NCBI GenBank assembly: GCA_949361645.1
Contig: OX442428.1
Span: 443,384-507,383 of the forward strand
DNA length: 64,000 nucleotides
From: Spongilla lacustris
Lineage: Eukaryota; Porifera; Demospongiae; Spongillida; Spongillidae
Reading direction: 5' to 3'
A model generated the notes under the pieces. That model saw only the letters and a list, made by a program, of their open reading frames with translations. It was not told the DNA's origin and made no database searches. Below, one piece after another: positions 48,301-59,263 of this stretch. Both the position numbers and the translations under genes were made by a program. Each line of letters starts with the position of its first letter. Position 1 is the stretch's first letter.

Positions 48301-50900
48301 ATGGAAAACTCCGACAATACCTCAACACTTGAGCCTGGGTAAGTGTTATTGATTCAACTCGTGGGTTGTTGCTTAGTACTCTTCTGCTTATTTTTCAGCA
48401 AGATTTTCGTGGGCGGACTTAGCTGGGAGACCACAGAAGGTATAATATGGCCGGCAAACTTTATGGTACTTATTGTGTGATTAATGCTTGGTTCAAATTC
48501 GTTACTAGAAAGCTTAAAGACATACTTCCAGAAATTCGGCGAAGTTTCAGACAGTGTTATTATGTTGGATCCCATCACAAAGCGACCAAGGTATGCACCT
48601 ATGAAGATGACATTCCCCTCTAATCGATCGTGTTGTGTGCGCGTGCTCGCTTGTAGAGGGTTTGGGTTCGTGACGTACGCGGACCCAAACAGTGTCGAAG
48701 AGATGATGAAGCACGGTCCTCACACGCTTGACAACAAAACTGTACGTTGTTTCAAAGTGACGTGTCAAATGCATCATTTTTTGCACGTGCAGATCGACCC
48801 TAAACCAGCTACGATGAAAACGGCCACACCACCCTCGGTAAATGTTCGTGGCACATTTAGTCCGTAGTATGTATCGCTGATGCTAATATACTCTTCTCCT
48901 GTGACTGCACTTTGCAGCAACAGAGCAGTTTCAATGGACGTGTACGGAAAGTCTTTATAGGGGGAATAGCAGCTGGCACGACCGAAGACGACATACGTAA
49001 CTTCTTCTCTCAATTTGGAACCGTACGTTCTATAATTGTATCTATGGACAACGGCATTACATTCGAACGTTTCGTATTCCGACAGGTGACAGAAATTGAC
49101 CTCAAATACGACAAGGCTACGCAGCGCATGCGAGGTTTGCCCAAGTAACCCGATAGAGCCAGTTCCCTTGTGTTCTAGACAATTAATTGGGGGTGTCACG
49201 CGTGTGAACGGTTTGCGCGTGTATATGTGTGTAACACTGTACTTTGCTAGTTCTCCATCTCTAGCCTCAGATTACGTTATAACTACCGCAACTAATAATC
49301 TGGTGTGTGCACTTGGTTAAGTACTACCTACTGTACTTGGATTAGGGTTTGGATTTGTTGGCTTTGACTCGGAAGACGTTGTGGATAGACTATGCCAGAT
49401 TCATTTCCACCAGATCAACGGAAAAACGGTGTGCAATTTGAATGTACAATTTTCACTCTTAATTCTCTTAAGGGCCCGTGGCTGTGGTGAGCATGTGCAG
49501 ATTAGCATTGTGTATCCATAATTTGGGCTTTACAAATAGAAGTAGATTTAATCCCAAGTGGGCAAGGGACGTTCATTGCATTTTTTCGCCCCACGTTAAC
49601 CCCCTCAGGTTGAAGTGAAGAAAGCAGAGCCACGCTTCTCTACAACTGGAGCTCAAGGCTATGGGGCAGGAGGACAAAGTCCCACAGGACGCAATGGCGG
49701 AGGAGGGGGAGGAGGAGGATACCCCCCACAGGGCGGATACCAACAGCGTAAGCTATCCCTTGAGTCATATAATATGTAGGTTGTATATGTAATAAGGGGA
49801 GGGGGGGGGATGGCCCATCCCGTAGTTGGTGCCACAGGCGATCCTCTTAACTTGTGGCAACGTCATAATGGGCCAACATTCAAACACTGGTTCGTCTTCA
49901 CTGTCTTAGTCTGGGGACCTGCTGGGCCCCCTCCATACTTTGTCAGTACCTTTTTTGCCAGGGACAATTTAAATCAAGTTTAGTGTGTTGGGGGAGTGCT
50001 TGCTATGCCTACTGAACCTATCAATGTTCCTTCCCCCCCCCCCCCTTTCTTAACTGCAGCATATGGTGGCAGGGGAGGGGGCTATGGCGGTGGATATTCT
50101 GGAGGATATGGTGGCTATGGTTACGGTCAGGGCCAGCAGCAGTATGCGGGAGGATATGGTGAGTACTTGTCCTGACCTCCATTGTGTGATATCAAACATA
50201 GCTAAGCTGCCTGTGGCGTTACGTGGCTAAGTTTATTAAAGTCTTGGCTGGGTGTCATAGCAGGCAGAAAGTAATGGGTACTCTTGTTTTGAGCTGTGGG
50301 GTTTGTTATGTCTGAGTGTGTTTTGGCAGACATAACAGGAACAGTCAACAAGGCACAGATGTCATGTAGTTAGTGCATTTATCAGCTTGCCACCATGCTG
50401 ACCTTGAGGTAATTGACCTGGTTGTTCTTTTCAGGTGGAGGAGGTTATGGAGGCGGTTATGGTCAAGCAGCTGCTTACGGCCAGTACTCTCAGGGAGGGT
50501 ATCCGGGATACAACAGAGCAGGGGGTGTGCAACAACCACCACCAGCAACACCAGTGGTGGAGCAGGCCAGACCAGACTATCCAGCATCTTCATACAACTA
50601 CTGTGAGTGTTAATCATTTCATTATCTACTGTTCATTAAAGGGAGATCTTGCTGTTCAAATTATCCTCCTCAGCAGCTGGAAACCAGCAGGTAGCTGGTT
50701 ATCCTCAAGACACAAGAACGGCAGGCTATGGTCAACAAGCAACAGCTGATGGCTATGGACAGAACTACAGTTACGATTACTCTGGAGCAAATTATTCAGC
50801 TGGAGGAGACGTGCAGGCCGGCGGTAGCTATGGACGAGGCGGCCCTGTTGCTGGGCAACCTAGGGGAGGTGCCGCGTACAATTATGCACCACCTCGGTAG
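48301..50900 (+). CDS. hnRNP/Musashi/DAZAP1-like protein, two RRMs plus Gly/Tyr-rich tail (gene I)
   Basis: Twelve exons: 48301-48338, 48399-48439, 48509-48590, 48657-48741, 48793-48837, 48918-49022, 49086-49134, 49346-49428, 49609-49747, 50060-50158, 50435-50602, 50674-50900; 386 residues. RRM1 (about 14-88) has RNP2 KIFVGGL and RNP1 [11 protein letters not shown]2 (about 105-180) has KVFIGGI and RGFGFVGF, followed by VEVKKAEPR as in DAZAP1 and Hrp48-type proteins. Residues 185-386 are rich in Gly, Tyr and Gln, a prion-like domain expected to drive RNP condensates. Family role: pre-mRNA/mRNA binding, splicing and translation control. Closest named subfamily not certain. Divergent from STT3A across the gap; paralogue of gene J with the same intron positions. 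Confidence 0.93.
49812..49969 (+). ncRNA. Candidate intronic H/ACA-type snoRNA in intron 9 of gene I
   Basis: 158-nt block in the sense orientation. Hairpin 1: outer stem GGCCCAT/ATGGGCC, internal loops, upper stem TGCCACA/TGTGGCA. Hinge ACATTC (five of six match to ANANNA). Hairpin 2: outer stem CTGG/CCAG, pocket, inner stem ACTG/CAGT. ACA lies three bases from the end (GGGACAATT). The distance from the inner stem to ACA is 16 nt, as H/ACA pockets require. A copy with three mismatches in 157 positions occurs at 57615-57772 and a diverged one in intron 9 of gene J (60914-61075). The conserved block starts at stem 1 and ends just past ACA. Hinge imperfection and lack of an identified target keep this a candidate. 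Confidence 0.42.
50205..50346 (+). ncRNA. Conserved structured block in intron 10 of gene I
   Basis: The first 70 nt (stem CTGCCTG/CAGGCAG, inner stem GCTAAG/CTTGGC, then AAAGTA resembling an H box) recur with three mismatches at 57953-58022. A second hairpin, TTATGTCTG/CAGACATAA, lies before GGAACA. The second hairpin is too close to ACA for a standard H/ACA pocket, so the class is uncertain. Confidence 0.25.
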
Positions 50901-51455
50901 TACATTTTGTGTTTGCACTTTTCCAGTCTTTCAAGCGTTCCCACTCGCATTTATTGCTGTGTGTTGTATGCATGTGAAAGTCGTCTCTTAAATATTAAGT
51001 ACCCACCACTTTCAAGTGTACTTATATTACGTGATTCTACTGATGATTGTTGCAAGATATAAGCCATAATAGTAACACTCTCATTTTAAAAAAAGAAAGA
51101 TAAAAAAACATTCTGAGATAATTATGGTACAAATAGGTTTTGATGCTGTGAAAAACAATGGACACTAAGTTCTAAATATACGACCATGTTTTTACATTTT
51201 TGTATATTATTGTTTGTTTCAAACACTATTACCTATAAATTCTATATACCATGATTGTCTCAGAATGTTCCCCACTTCTTATTGTCCCCTGAACCAAACA
51301 GGTAGTAGCATTGCTCACACAAAGTCAATTTCTTTGTACGCATCACTTAAGAATGGTTAGAATTCTCTGGGTGTTGTGCAACCATTTCACTGCCCACTTC
51401 GGGGCAATATACACTACCAAGACCCCCCCCCCCCCCCCCCCCCCCCCACCATAAA
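50901..51455. other. 3' flank of gene I
   Basis: AT-rich, probably the 3' UTR and downstream sequence. A 27-C run at 51422-51448 borders the large inverted repeat. No gene seen. Confidence 0.5.
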
Positions 51456-54400
51456 CCTTACAGTACCCGCTCGCTCCAGCGGTAATTATCACCTTCGCTC
51501 CAGCGGAAAAATAATTATATTCACCTGGTACAGAAGAAACTCTTGGTGTACTCAGCAAACCCACCTGTGGTTGACTTCTCCCCTCTCTTGATGGAATTCA
51601 CTGTTTATACGCGCCTTTGCTGTATACACAGCGCTTCGTAATCCGCCCTTTTCTAATATTTCATTTCCTTCTCTGCACCCCGCCTACCTGTACTTCTTAC
51701 TAGTACCTTCATTACATGTAAGATCGAACGCTACGTGTATGCAATACCTGCACGATCACTTCCTAGCCAGAATAAGAGCTCCAACCTAGCTTTGTTACCT
51801 TGGTGGAGGCAGGATGGACACAACCTGAGTACCCAACCCAAAGAAGGAAAGTTTCACCATATAGTACACTGTTCCTTCTATTTTACCTCACGTGTTCACT
51901 TTCTTGATGATGCACATGCACCCTTGTTCTCTTGGTTATGCACCTTAGTTGAGCATCTGATCATGTAACACCTCAGGTTGAGAGGACCGGTGTAGGTATG
52001 CATTGATAAGGACGTACCTGGAATATCAGTTTCGCTACATAGCCAATCATCTAAATTTGGAGCATTAAGGGATAGGTTGAGTACAGTTTTCCTAATCCCA
52101 CCATACCACAATAACATGAGCACACCATTTTCTGCTATGTGAGGATGAAAAGCATGCACGACACAAGAAAAAAAAAGTACAGTGTGTGGAGTGATGATTT
52201 TCTTTATGCTCACATGCTCGTGCATTATGCAGCATGTCGATGGAAATGGTCATTTGGTATGACAAGTGTGTATGGTACCATACAAATTGTAGCTGCAGCA
52301 TTACATGTCAAAAATGGGATACCTGAAAATGCTTTCTATTTAGGACAGCTTTGCCAACCATTCATACGGAGAACACAGATCAATTGCGTTCTGGTCACTG
52401 GCTCATTGAGGCAGATGGACATTGCGGACAAATGTCTGTGGAGTACGATCAGGTCAGGCTGGCTGCCACGGGGATCTAAGCTACATGTTGTGCTGCTTCT
52501 TTGTATGTGTAGGAACCATACACACTTGTGCATATGCATCTGACCATGTACATCAACTAATCTAAAACAGTACAGTACATGTATATTGTATGCACGATGG
52601 ACATCTGGCTGTTAACATGCCCTTACCCCCTTTGCGGTGTGGAGAACCCTGCCAGTTTAGCTTCGGGTTTTGGTTATAAACATGCACGTGCCTACTCTGT
52701 ACAACATGGTTACCTCTTCACTTAAATTTGTATTACTTGAGCCAGTTAGTTTAGTTCAGCCTTTTGATTTCACTGTGCCACACTGTACACCTGTAATACA
52801 ATAAGTTAAATATTAGCATTTGATAGTTGTCTCTTTACAAGCACTCAGCATATGCAGAAACCAACCATCTCCACCAATTTGCTAAAGTACTGTCATGTCA
52901 GGTGGTAAATGAGCAAACTGCAAAGCATTGTTGGAGGATGCTATGAAATAGGTGTACGTGGATAGCACCAAACCTTTGCATTGGTAGTGTCTTCAAATGC
53001 ACGGAGAATTGATTTCAAATGCTCATCTTTGCAATGAATTGCAGTGTAGGATGGTACTAACCAAGGTAAGAAAAACAGCTAGCCACCAATACCCAGTGTG
53101 TGCAATATAGTGTCTCATCCCACCGCGTGTAGGCAAAGCCCCGATAACGTTGTCATGTACGTTTAAATCTTCACTTGAACTAAATATAATCAGCATGACA
53201 ACAGTTCACGTGCGCTGTGGCTGGATCCCTGTGGCTAGCTCACGAAGCTTGAACTGTGGTCACGTTGAAGACACGTGCACTAATAGACTATACATTTATT
53301 CACTTGCCTCATACTTTCACACATATGATCCCAACGTTTTGTGACTGTAAGTGCGGTGTGTACGACTGCCCGTACTTCAGTCTCATAGCGGCCGCGCATG
53401 CTGTTAAACATTATGAAAAGGTGCTCATTCATTAGAATATCGTGGTTCGAGTCTTGATTTCTAGTGAATGAGCACCTTTGCATGCCTGTGAATTTACAGC
53501 AGCAGAAACTACAGTCATACTCTGCCTACAGTCGTGGAGCTTTGGGATCATATGTGTGAAAGTATGAGGCAAGTGAATAAATATGTGGTCCGGCCGTCTC
53601 TGTATGGCGTCTTCAACATGACCACAGTTCAAGCTTCGTGCGCTAGCCACTGGGATCCAGCCACAGCGCACGTGAACTGTTGTCATGCTGATTATATTTA
53701 GTTCAAGTGAAGATTTAAACGTACACGACAACGTTAGATATCGGGGCTTTGCCTACACGCGGTGGGATGAGACACTATATTGCACACACTGGGTATTGGT
53801 GGCTAGCTGTTTTTCTTACCTTGGTTAGTACCATCCTACACTGCAATTCATTGCAAAGATGAGCATTTGAAATCAATTCTCCGTGCATTTGAAGACACTA
53901 CCAATGCAAAGGTTTGGTGCTATCCACGTACACCTATTTCATAGCATCCTCCAACAATGCTTTGCAGTTTGCTCATTTACCACCTGACATGACAGTACTT
54001 TAGCAAATTGGTGGAGATGGTTGGTTTCTGCATATGCTGAGTGCTTGTAAAGAGACAACTATCAAATGCTAATATTTAACTTATTGTATTACAGGTGTAC
54101 AGTGTGGCACAGTGAAATCAAAAGGCTGAACTAAACTAACTGGCTCAAGTAATACAAATTTAAGTGAAGAGGTAACCATGTTGTACAGAGTAGGCACGTG
54201 CATGTTTATAACCAAAACCCGAAGCTAAACTGGCAGGGTTCTCCACACCGCAAAGGGGGTAAGGGCATGTTAACAGCCAGATGTCCATCGTGCATACAAT
54301 ATACATGTACTGTACTGTTTTAGATTAGTTGATGTACATGGTCAGATGCATATGCACAAGTGTGTATGGTTCCTACACATACAAAGAAGCAGCACAACAT

Positions 54401-55429
54401 GTAGCTTAGATCCCCGTGGCAGCCAGCCTGACCTGATCGTACTCCACAGACATTTGTCCGCAATGTCCATCTGCCTCAATGAGCCAGTGACCAGAACGCA
54501 ATTGATCTGTGTTCTCCGTATGAATGGTTGGCAAAGCTGTCCTAAATAGAAAGCATTTTCAGGTATCCCATTTTTGACATGTAATGCTGCAGCTACAATT
54601 TGTATGGTACCATACACACTTGTCATACCAAATGACCATTTCCATCGACATGCTGCATAATGCACGAGCATGTGAGCATAAAGAAAATCATCACTCCACA
54701 CACTGTACTTTTTTTTTCTTGTGTCGTGCATGCTTTTCATCCTCACATAGCAGAAAATGGTGTGCTCATGTTATTGTGGTATGGTGGGATTAGGAAAACT
54801 GTACTCAACCTATCCCTTAATGCTCCAAATTTAGATGATTGGCTATGTAGCGAAACTGATATTCCAGGTACGTCCTTATCAATGCATACCTACACCGGTC
54901 CTCTCAACCTGAGGTGTTACATGATCAGATGCTCAACTAAGGTGCATAACCAAGAGAACAAGGGTGCATGTGCATCATCAAGAAAGTGAACACGTGAGGT
55001 AAAATAGAAGGAACAGTGTACTATATGGTGAAACTTTCCTTCTTTGGGTTGGGTACTCAGGTTGTGTCCATCCTGCCTCCACCAAGGTAACAAAGCTAGG
55101 TTGGAGCTCTTATTCTGGCTAGGAAGTGATCGTGCAGGTATTGCATACACGTAGCGTTCGATCTTACATGTAATGAAGGTACTAGTAAGAAGTACAGGTA
55201 GGCGGGGTGCAGAGAAGGAAATGAAATATTAGAAAAGGGCGGATTACGAAGCGCTGTGTATACAGCAAAGGCGCGTATAAACAGTGAATTCCATCAAGAG
55301 AGGGGAGAAGTCAACCACAGGTGGGTTTGCTGAGTACACCAAGAGTTTCTTCTGTACCAGGTGAATATAATTATTTTTCCGCTGGAGCGAAGGTGATAAT
55401 TACCGCTGGAGCGAGCGGGTACTGTAAGG
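51456..55429. repeat. Giant inverted repeat (palindrome), about 1.95 kb arms
   Basis: The left arm from CCTTACAGTACCCGC (51456) and the right arm ending GCGGGTACTGTAAGG (55429) are reverse complements around about 53445. Long open frames (134, 109, 77 and 69 codons) occur with identical translations in both arms, so the outer arms are essentially identical. Substitutions and short replacements appear only towards the centre (about 53225-53640). The innermost stem is AAAGGTGCTCATTCA/TGAATGAGCACCTTT around about 33 nt. No known protein domain, tRNA or transposase is recognised inside. It could be a foldback element, a recent inverted duplication kept alike by conversion, or an assembly artefact. 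Confidence 0.9.
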
Positions 55430-56072
55430 CGTTTCTTCACTAGCAACCGCAATCCAGATCGATCCGGATTGAGGGTGCGTCCACACTAGTAATTAGCATT
55501 CATCGACCAAACCGAATCGATGCAGTTAAGGGCGTACCCATGATAGAAATCGGCTGCTGTTTTATTCACTTTGGAGTTTGGAGGAAACTCGCACATTTGG
55601 TGGGGATCTGGGTAGGGGGAGCAGATGTGCAACGACAGCTCGATGGAGTTGTACGCAACAAGTTAATCTGTCGGCAGATAGCTACCGCACTGCGTGTACG
55701 ATCACACGTGGAAGCAATGTGTCCTGATGATGAAAAACCTAGTGCAGAAATACGAAAAGGTAAGCATGCATGATCCATACAATTATACGAGACGTAAACT
55801 AATGGAGGTAGTGATGGTATACGTGGAACAGGACAAGGCCACGTGTCCCTTTTTTTCTAAGGTGACTTTTGCGTAGCTCCATGTACGCCGCTAAGCAAAT
55901 GTATGCCTTTCCAAGCGGGTTTTTATGTGGACTCGAGACAGCGGCTATTAATTATCAGTATCGGCACGCCCTAACTGCATCGATTCGGTTTGGTCGATGA
56001 ATGCTAATTACTAATGTGAACGCACCCTCAATCCGGATCGATCTGGATTGCGGTTGGTAGTGAAGAAACGCC
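55430..56072. mobile_element. MITE with about 110 bp terminal inverted repeats
   Basis: The left end GCGTTTCTTCACTAGCAACC and right end GGTTGGTAGTGAAGAAACGC pair, and the match continues for about 110 bp through AATCCGGATCGATCTGGATT. The interior (about 420 bp) has no convincing gene. It starts exactly where the right arm of the giant inverted repeat ends. No clean target-site duplication found. Confidence 0.8.
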
Positions 56073-56258
56073 ATTACATGTACATGTATAAAAGCAAGAT
56101 GTGTTGCAATGCAACAAACCTGTCTCGTCCCCAGACCCACATACGGCAGCGATGGATTACATCACCGTTACGCGAAAAGTGGGTCTGGTGAAGTCCTGTG
56201 TCCAATGTTGGGGGCCCCAACAAAAGACAAACAGTTCCGAATTATCGTAGACGTACAT

Positions 56259-56307
56259 AGTCTGGGGACCAGACCATATATTTCACATACGGTCTGGTCC
56301 CCAGACT
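56259..56307. repeat. Hairpin made of two GTCTGGGGACCAGAC motifs
   Basis: AGTCTGGGGACCAGACC (56259-56275) and its exact reverse complement (56291-56307) around a 15-nt loop. Each arm is itself partly palindromic. Confidence 0.9.
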
Positions 56308-57030
56308 AAGACGTACACTGGATCGGCATGGCAAGTCACTTTGTTAAGCCGATCTGCTTTGGGTATTTGACGCGCGATCGAGGAAGGACGCGTTGTTCGG
56401 GAACTCATTAACTTCCGGTCCTGTCAGTTGCGTAAATTAATTATTCAAGTAATTAATTTCTCTCGTGCTGACATTCAATACATTCATCAATACAAATTAG
56501 TGCACATTGCGAATGCATATCAGGCTGGGGACGAGACTACAGCAAACCAGTGCACGTTATTGATGGCTGCATGATGTAGATATAGATGTGCTCTGAAGGC
56601 ACCTGAAAAGATCAAGGCTGTCTCCCATTAGGGGAAGTAGTCTTCACCCAAGGTATACATAATGACCTCAATGCAATCATTAAGAATAATTAGCATTACA
56701 TGTAGTCAAAACGAAAACCTATGGCCAAGTCCTGACACAAGTTCTGATGTGGTGTAAGCCAACCTCCTCCCCCATCGTCCCTTCTGTTTTAAGGTATACA
56801 TGTCATCAAGGTTAAGCACTGTAAATTCAGATTTCAATGGAGTGGAAATCTGATGTATGGTGTGAGACAGAAACAGCAAAGGACCGATTGCGAGAGCTTG
56901 TTCACTGTGTTTCTAGGGTATAACTGTGGTGATACGATGCAATGTCAAATCCCGACCCTTGCGGGGGCGGGGGGATGTATAAAGTTTTAAGGGCGCACTT
57001 TTATATAGCTTCTGGCCACACTATCATGTC

Positions 57031-57032
<2 letters not shown>

Positions 57033-57092
<60 letters not shown>

Positions 57093-57127
57093 GTGTGTGA
57101 GTGTGTGTGTGTGTGTGTGTGTGGTGT

Positions 57128-57208
<81 letters not shown>
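57033..57208. repeat. GT microsatellite
   Basis: About 88 GT units with a few GTGGTGTG interruptions. Confidence 0.97.
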
Positions 57209-57211
<3 letters not shown>

Positions 57212-57614
57212 TTTGTGAACCAAAGGTTATCGTTAATTACATTTAATCGTTACAAAAATACACTGCCACAGCTATGCGTGAGTAGCTAGGGTCCGGAAGC
57301 ATTAATGACCAAGAAAAACTTCTCGATCTCCGCCATATTTAGGATGCGCACTGATTTAGTGATACGCATGCGCGTCGCGTGAGTATCGGAAGACTAAAAA
57401 GTAGAAAGACACGTGGACCGTTTATTGTGAAACGTGTGTCGATCGATTGCGATCCAGGGCAAACGTACTATCTGTGAAATGTACACTTAAGTCACTGGTA
57501 GAAATGTGACGTCCTTTCTGCCTCACCTAGGCTGCCGAACAAAACAGGAGCTATCAGCAGGGCACGGTATGTAAGGACCAGTATGTACGTGTATGGTAAT
57601 TTAGCAGTTGCCAA

Positions 57615-57772
57615 GGCCCATCCCGTAGTTGGTGCCACAGGCGATCCTCTTATCTTGTGGCAACGTCATAATGGGCCAATATTCAAACACTGGTTCGTCT
57701 TCACTGTCTTAGTCAGGGGACCTGCTGGGCCCCCTCCATACTTTGTCAGTACCTTTTTTGCCAGGGACAATG
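57615..57772 (+). ncRNA. Second copy of the H/ACA-like block (intergenic)
   Basis: Matches 49812-49969 with three mismatches in the first 157 positions. Both outer stems and the terminal ACA are preserved. It lies about 1.5 kb upstream of gene J, where no coding exon is seen. It may lie in an unrecognised 5' noncoding transcript or be a duplicated relic of gene I. Confidence 0.38.
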
Positions 57773-58022
57773 TTCTTGGGAGAGGTTTTTAATTGATGGT
57801 TCTGTTGTACCTTATTATTCTTTAAACCGTCTTACAGGTTACGTTTGCTGTCATGGTATTGACGGAAGGTGTTCTCTGGTGCTGAGGTGAGGCTTGCATA
57901 AAATTGTCGTCTGTTTTGGTAGAGTTCGCATCGATCGTCTGAAAGAATGACGAGCTGCCTGTGGCGTTGCGTGGCTAAGTTTATTAAAGTCTTGGCTGGG
58001 TGTCAAAGCAGGCAGAAAGCAA
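57615..58022 (+). pseudogene. Fragment related to introns 9-10 of gene I with the intervening exon lost
   Basis: Two intron blocks of gene I (49812-49968 and 50205-50274) occur in the same order and orientation here (57615-57771 and 57953-58022), each about 96-98 percent identical. The sequence between them shows no counterpart of the 99-bp Gly/Tyr exon 50060-50158. Either a decayed partial gene copy or a set of ncRNAs that moved without the exon. Confidence 0.5.
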
Positions 58023-59053
58023 CATCTTAATCATGGTTTTGGGCTGTCGGGTATTTGAGTGAAGCCTGCTATCAATGGCTGGACACTAATGCGCCACCAT
58101 GGTACAATTGAAGTGTTTCTTGTTGGGCTGGTATTTTCTGTACAGGATAGTAGTTTTTTTTGGGTGGTGGCTTGTGTATGATTAAGGAAATAGCTACATC
58201 TATGCGTGCTAGTGATTTCTGTCATTATCTATTATTGTTGTACTTTTGCAGCGAACATAATGAAGGCCTAATACTTTGGCAAACTTGAAGGCCTAATCCA
58301 CCGGGTGCTTCGTTGTAAGGCCACAGTGCTGTGCTGGAATACGATATTAACATTTCTTAATAAACGTTTTACGGTGCTGTAGTTATTTCGTTATGCCGCG
58401 TATGTATTTATTAAAGTTTATCAATCCATTGTGTGCTATATAGTAGCGCTGTATTAAATACATTTACTACCCTCGATAGCAATGTCAACCCGTGCCATAT
58501 CCAGTATCAGAGCTCATATTGCTGCATGCTTTTCCTTTTAAACTTTCGTTAATAACTCATTTAGTGGCTGTTGTACATGTATTTCATCATAGATATAATG
58601 TATATTAGTTCATGATTGCCCTTCGTAACTGATTCCTATACAGCTAAACCTCATTTCAGGGTCAACTTCCGGTAACCTAGCGTTTCTAAGGGCTTATGTC
58701 ATAGCCAAGTATGCGTGACGTCGGTTGCGAAGGATATCCAGGCTTAAATGCTGCAAAGTAAAAAAAAAATCTGGTGCCAAACGAGTTGGTCGTATGATAC
58801 ATGTCATGTATCATAACGAGTTGGTCGTATGATACATGTCATGTATCATACGACCAACTCGTTTGATGTAAGGTCTAAACAAAACAATGAAGATACTCAA
58901 CTAGTAGCATTCGGTGAAATGATAACTGCGGCTTTAGTATTTTACACGTACCCTATTGTATTATGGACTGAGGGTAAATAACTAAGCGCACAATAGCAAC
59001 AGTTACATGTACACTCCTTCAAGCGATGCAGCCATCTTTACGGTATTGGTTTA
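58023..59053. other. Intergenic upstream of gene J
   Basis: No exon seen. Holds the palindrome at 58781-58862 and presumably the distal promoter of gene J. Confidence 0.5.
58781..58862. repeat. Perfect hairpin preceded by a direct repeat of its half
   Basis: 58816-58862 is a 47-nt palindrome (ACGAGTTGGTCGTATGATAC... paired with its complement), 23-bp arms around one base. 58781-58815 repeats the first 35 nt directly. Confidence 0.93.
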
Positions 59054-59063
59054 GCGCATGCGC
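59054..59063. promoter_or_regulatory. NRF1-like palindrome upstream of gene J
   Basis: Perfect GCGCATGCGC, about 200 bp before ATG 59264. Compare 48081-48090 for gene I. Confidence 0.4.
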
Positions 59064-59263
59064 AACTGATATAGCGGGTGGAATGCACTAATTAGTCCTT
59101 TCTGCCATTTGGCACGTAGGGAGTTTGTAGTTAATCTTTTGTAATCGTAGGCTAAGGTAGCCCTAATCGTTAGGCTAACTAAGCACTACTAGTAGAGGTT
59201 GAACTCCTTTCTGCTTCTAAGTCTTCCTTTCTTACGTCTTCACTTGCGAAAGCAGCCCTGCAA

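Larger units (their letters stand above)
56073..57614. other. Intergenic, repeats only
   Basis: Contains several CTGGGGAC(C/G)AGAC motifs, a hairpin at 56259-56307 and a GT array at 57033-57208. No exon or RNA gene recognised. Confidence 0.6.

Noticed and set aside
55540..55876. Frames inside the MITE at 55430-56072
   Set aside because: Short, on both strands, without transposase motifs.
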